DNA of 64,000 nt from Sagittula sp. P11. Its GTDB lineage: Bacteria; Pseudomonadota; Alphaproteobacteria; Rhodobacterales; Rhodobacteraceae. This document shows, piece after piece, positions 61,994-64,000 of the stretch. The position numbers and the translations under genes were made by a program. Every line of letters starts with the position of its first letter. Position 1 is the first letter of the stretch. The stretch is taken from positions 992,001 through 1,056,000 of the forward strand of contig NZ_CP021913.1 of NCBI RefSeq assembly GCF_002814095.1, written 5' to 3'. The notes under the pieces are model-generated. The model saw only the letters and a list, made by a program, of their open reading frames with translations, was not told the DNA's origin and ran no database searches.

Positions 61994-62557
61994 ATGTTCA
62001 TTCAGACCGAATCCACGCCCAACCCGGCCACGCTGAAATTCCTGCCCGGCCAGACCGTGCTGGAGATGGGCACCGCCGATTTCCCCTCTGCAGACGCTGC
62101 CGGGGCGTCCCCGCTGGCACAGCGGCTGTTCGCCGTGGACGGTGTCACCGGCATCTTCTTCGGCAACGACTTCGTCACCGTGACCAAAGCCGACACCGTC
62201 GACTGGGACCACATGAAGCCCGCGATTCTCGGCGCGATCATGGAACACTTCCAGTCCGGTCAGCCGGTGATGTCCGATGGCGCGGCGCAGGCCGGCGGCC
62301 ATGCGGAACACGACGGCGAAGACGGTGAGATCGTCGGCCAGATCAAGGAACTGCTGGACAGCCGCGTGCGTCCGGCGGTGGCCCAGGACGGCGGCGACAT
62401 CACGTTCCACGGCTTCGACCGCGGCGTCGTCTACCTGCACATGCAGGGCGCCTGCGCAGGCTGCCCCTCCTCCACGCTGACGCTGAAGATGGGGATCGAG
62501 AACCTGCTGCGCCACTACATCCCCGAAGTGACGGAGGTCCGCCCGGTCGCCGTCTGA
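61994..62557 (+). CDS. NifU/Nfu-type iron-sulfur cluster scaffold protein
   Basis: 187 residues. The N-terminal Nfu_N domain (MFIQTESTPNPATLKFLPGQ) is followed by a linker rich in Gly/His/Glu (~97-110) and a C-terminal NifU domain with the Fe-S-binding Cys pair in GACAGCPSSTLTLK. It carries and delivers [4Fe-4S] clusters to apoproteins. No isc/suf genes lie nearby. A stem-loop follows about 35 bases after the stop. Confidence 0.94.
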   Translation: MFIQTESTPNPATLKFLPGQTVLEMGTADFPSADAAGASPLAQRLFAVDGVTGIFFGNDFVTVTKADTVDWDHMKPAILGAIMEHFQSGQPVMSDGAAQAGGHAEHDGEDGEIVGQIKELLDSRVRPAVAQDGGDITFHGFDRGVVYLHMQGACAGCPSSTLTLKMGIENLLRHYIPEVTEVRPVAV

Positions 62558-62591
62558 CCCTTCGGACGGCATGACCCACGGATCGCACACC

Positions 62592-62616
62592 GGGCGCTGC
62601 TGTTGCGGCGCCCTTT
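62592..62616 (+). terminator. Probable intrinsic terminator after the NifU-type gene
   Basis: GGGCGC (62592-62597) and GCGCCC (62608-62613) pair around a ten-base loop, followed by TTTCCGTTTC. Located about 35 bases after the stop codon. Short stem and interrupted U-run, so moderate confidence. Confidence 0.5.
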
Positions 62617-62751
62617 CCGTTTCAGCCGCGGCGCAACCGCCATCCCCCCACTGACCGAAAAAGCGCCGTTTGCGCGACGTTCAGGCACCGTGGAGCGGTC
62701 CACCGTTCACGCCCGGTTGCAGACTCCATGTGCACGGAGTCATACAGGGAC

Positions 62752-63312
62752 ATGATCCTGTCCTTCGACACCTCCGGTCCCTACTGCGCCGCGGCGCTTC
62801 TCGACGGCGACACCGTGCTTGCCGCGCGGGCAGAGCCGATGAAACGCGGCCAGGCAGAGCGTCTCCTGCCGCTGCTGGAAGACCTCCTGGCGGAGGCAGG
62901 CACCGGCTGGAAAGACGTCACGCGCATCGGGGTGGGCACCGGGCCGGGCAACTTCACCGGCATCCGCATCGCCGTGGCCACCGCGCGCGGGCTGGCGCTG
63001 GGGCTGAAGATCCCCGCCGTGGGCGTCACCACCTTCGAAGTCATCCGCGCCACCAGCGACGCCGCCATCGCGGCCGTTCCGGCCACCGGCGGGCTGTTCT
63101 ACCTTCAGCACGCGGACGGCACGATCACGCAATCGGCCGAGATCCCCCCGGGCAGCGCCTCCGCACCCGACGACGCGGCGGCCAATGCGGCCACCATCGC
63201 CCGCGTCGCCGCAGGCAAACCGACAGACACCCGTCCGGCCCCGCTTTACGTGCGGGCGGCCGACGCAGCGCCGTCTTCCGAAGCAGCCCCGGTGATCCTC
63301 GATGACGCTTGA
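62752..63312 (+). CDS. tsaB: tRNA threonylcarbamoyladenosine biosynthesis protein TsaB
   Basis: 186 residues. Needed for t6A37 in ANN-decoding tRNAs; inactive homologue of TsaD that forms the TsaBDE complex. Typical MILSFDTSGPYCAAALLDG, QAERLLPLLEDLL and the VGTGPGNFTGIRIAVATARG block. Start at ATG 62752; an upstream Met at 62728 gives an extra eight residues without support. The C-terminal half is short, as in other bacterial TsaB. It overlaps rimI. Confidence 0.92.
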   Translation: MILSFDTSGPYCAAALLDGDTVLAARAEPMKRGQAERLLPLLEDLLAEAGTGWKDVTRIGVGTGPGNFTGIRIAVATARGLALGLKIPAVGVTTFEVIRATSDAAIAAVPATGGLFYLQHADGTITQSAEIPPGSASAPDDAAANAATIARVAAGKPTDTRPAPLYVRAADAAPSSEAAPVILDDA

Positions 63313-63745
63313 CCTCATGTCCGAACAGACGATGACGCCCGAAGACATGGCCGCGCTCTGCGCCCGTGCCTACACGCATTCGCGCCCCTGGGCGGCGCAT
63401 GACTTCGCCGACAGCCTCGACAGCCCGCACGCGCTGGTCACGGCAACCTCGCACGCCTTCGTCTTCGGCCTCGTGGTCGCCGGAGAGGCGGAGATCCTCG
63501 CGCTGGCCGCCGACCCGGACGTGCAGCGCAAGGGCGAGGCCAGCCGGGCGCTCGCGCTCTTCCACGCGCTGGCCGTGGCGCGCGGGGCCGAAAGCGCCTT
63601 CCTCGAAGTGGCCGCCCGCAACGTCCCCGCCCGCGCCTTCTACGAGGCGAAGGGCTATACCGTTTCAGGGCTGCGCAAGGGGTATTACCATCTGGCGGAC
63701 GGCAGCACGGATGACGCCGTGATCATGTCGCGCGTTTTGCCCTGA
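63302..63745 (+). CDS. rimI: Ribosomal protein alanine acetyltransferase-like (RimI)
   Basis: 147-residue GNAT protein. Overlaps the tsaB 3' end by 11 bases; the tsaB-rimI order is conserved in many bacteria. The acetyl-CoA loop is degenerate: LAADPDVQRKGEASRALALFHALA replaces the canonical QRxGxG/A loop. Downstream FLEVAARNVPARAFYEAKGYT is standard. RimI acetylates the N-terminal Ala of ribosomal protein S18, though specificity is not certain here. Confidence 0.88.
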   Translation: MTLDLMSEQTMTPEDMAALCARAYTHSRPWAAHDFADSLDSPHALVTATSHAFVFGLVVAGEAEILALAADPDVQRKGEASRALALFHALAVARGAESAFLEVAARNVPARAFYEAKGYTVSGLRKGYYHLADGSTDDAVIMSRVLP

Positions 63746-63856
63746 CGGCATCCTGCTGCGCAGGCAAAAACCGCCTTGACCCCTACCCGCCCCTGCGTCT
63801 TCATTGATAAATCACAAGAAGGGGCCACAGCGCCCCAACCAACCGGGAGCATTTCT

Positions 63857-64000
63857 ATGACCTTCATGCAGAAGACACTCGGCACTGTTGCCGCGCTCGC
63901 ATTGTCCGCAGGCGCCGCCCTTGCCGATCCGGCCCTGATCTACGACCTCGGCGGCAAGTTCGACAAGTCGTTCAACGAGGCCGCCTTCAACGGCGCCGAG
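63857..64000 (+). CDS. BMP-family ABC transporter substrate-binding protein (5' part only)
   Basis: 48 codons before the window ends. MTFMQKTLGTVAALALSAGAALAD is a signal peptide and ALIYDLGGKFDKSFNEAAFNG is the beginning of the basic membrane protein (BMP/PnrA-like) family, whose members bind purine nucleosides or other ligands. GGGAG lies about six bases before the ATG. The remaining gene and any transporter partners lie outside the window. Confidence 0.88.
   Translation, partial: MTFMQKTLGTVAALALSAGAALADPALIYDLGGKFDKSFNEAAFNGAE

Noticed and set aside
60791..62590. Long minus-strand frame across the ClpP-like and NifU genes
   Set aside because: Covers two real plus-strand genes and an intergenic gap, with no domain of its own.
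63776..63810. Promoter before the BMP-family gene (TTGACC with TGATAA)
   Set aside because: The spacing of about 23 bases is too long for a normal -35/-10 pair and no other -10 element fits well.

Overview
The window looks like chromosome of a high-GC alphaproteobacterium, most likely a Rhodobacteraceae (Roseobacter group) member. The basis is gene content and order (glutamate-cysteine ligase / RsmE / UbiA / OmpA-like; TldE / inositol-phosphatase-like / DUF4170 / WaaA / LpxK; paired M16 peptidases / DUF3035 / LspA / PurH / heparinase-like / RsmB), a very strong G/C preference at third codon positions, and DUF1674, DUF3035 and DUF4170 genes. No species can be named. No insertion sequence, phage, CRISPR array or classical island was found, and no clearly new defence or biosynthetic system.

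Layout. 1-9.5 kb: end of an unknown gene, glutathione synthesis (gshA), a membrane protein and an acetyltransferase, divergent rsmE and ubiA, a large OmpA-like protein, a HAD hydrolase and a MaoC hydratase behind AT-rich operator-like repeats. 9.6-17.2 kb: a split, divergent pair resembling the two halves of MnmC, an EamA transporter, a lytic transglycosylase, dapA and a DUF2252 protein. 17.3-26.6 kb: a minus-strand run (rsmB, heparinase-like, purH, lspA, DUF3035 lipoprotein, active plus inactive M16 peptidase), with an SdhAF4-type gene diverging from rsmB. 26.6-27.2 kb: a gene-free stretch of lower GC.

27.2-36.6 kb: dapB, rbfA, a phosphodiester glycosidase-like protein, a secreted trypsin-like protease, pmbA, a CysQ-like phosphatase, DUF4170, the lipid A/Kdo genes waaA and lpxK, and N-formylglutamate amidohydrolase. 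36.6-39.4 kb: tRNA-Val(GAC), rpmJ with a clear terminator, and a caspase-fold protein without its catalytic Cys, fused to 16-residue repeats and a peptidoglycan-binding domain.

39.4-50.2 kb: a branched-chain-amino-acid-type ABC importer (livFKMHG) transcribed with a long-chain acyl-CoA-synthetase-like enzyme and flanked by a PaaK-like ligase, which suggests uptake and CoA activation of a carboxylic acid rather than leucine transport. 50.5-54.6 kb: a hybrid histidine kinase and OmpR-type regulator converging on a PepSY protein. 55-64 kb: a lone formate-dehydrogenase-like molybdoenzyme, a VOC protein, a class IV aminotransferase, a universal stress protein, a periplasmic ClpP-fold protein, a NifU/Nfu scaffold, tsaB-rimI, and the first codons of a BMP-family binding protein.

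Many genes are translationally coupled through ATGA or TGATG overlaps, and several starts are set by Shine-Dalgarno position on TTG or GTG codons (32233, 33421, 50164, 57740).
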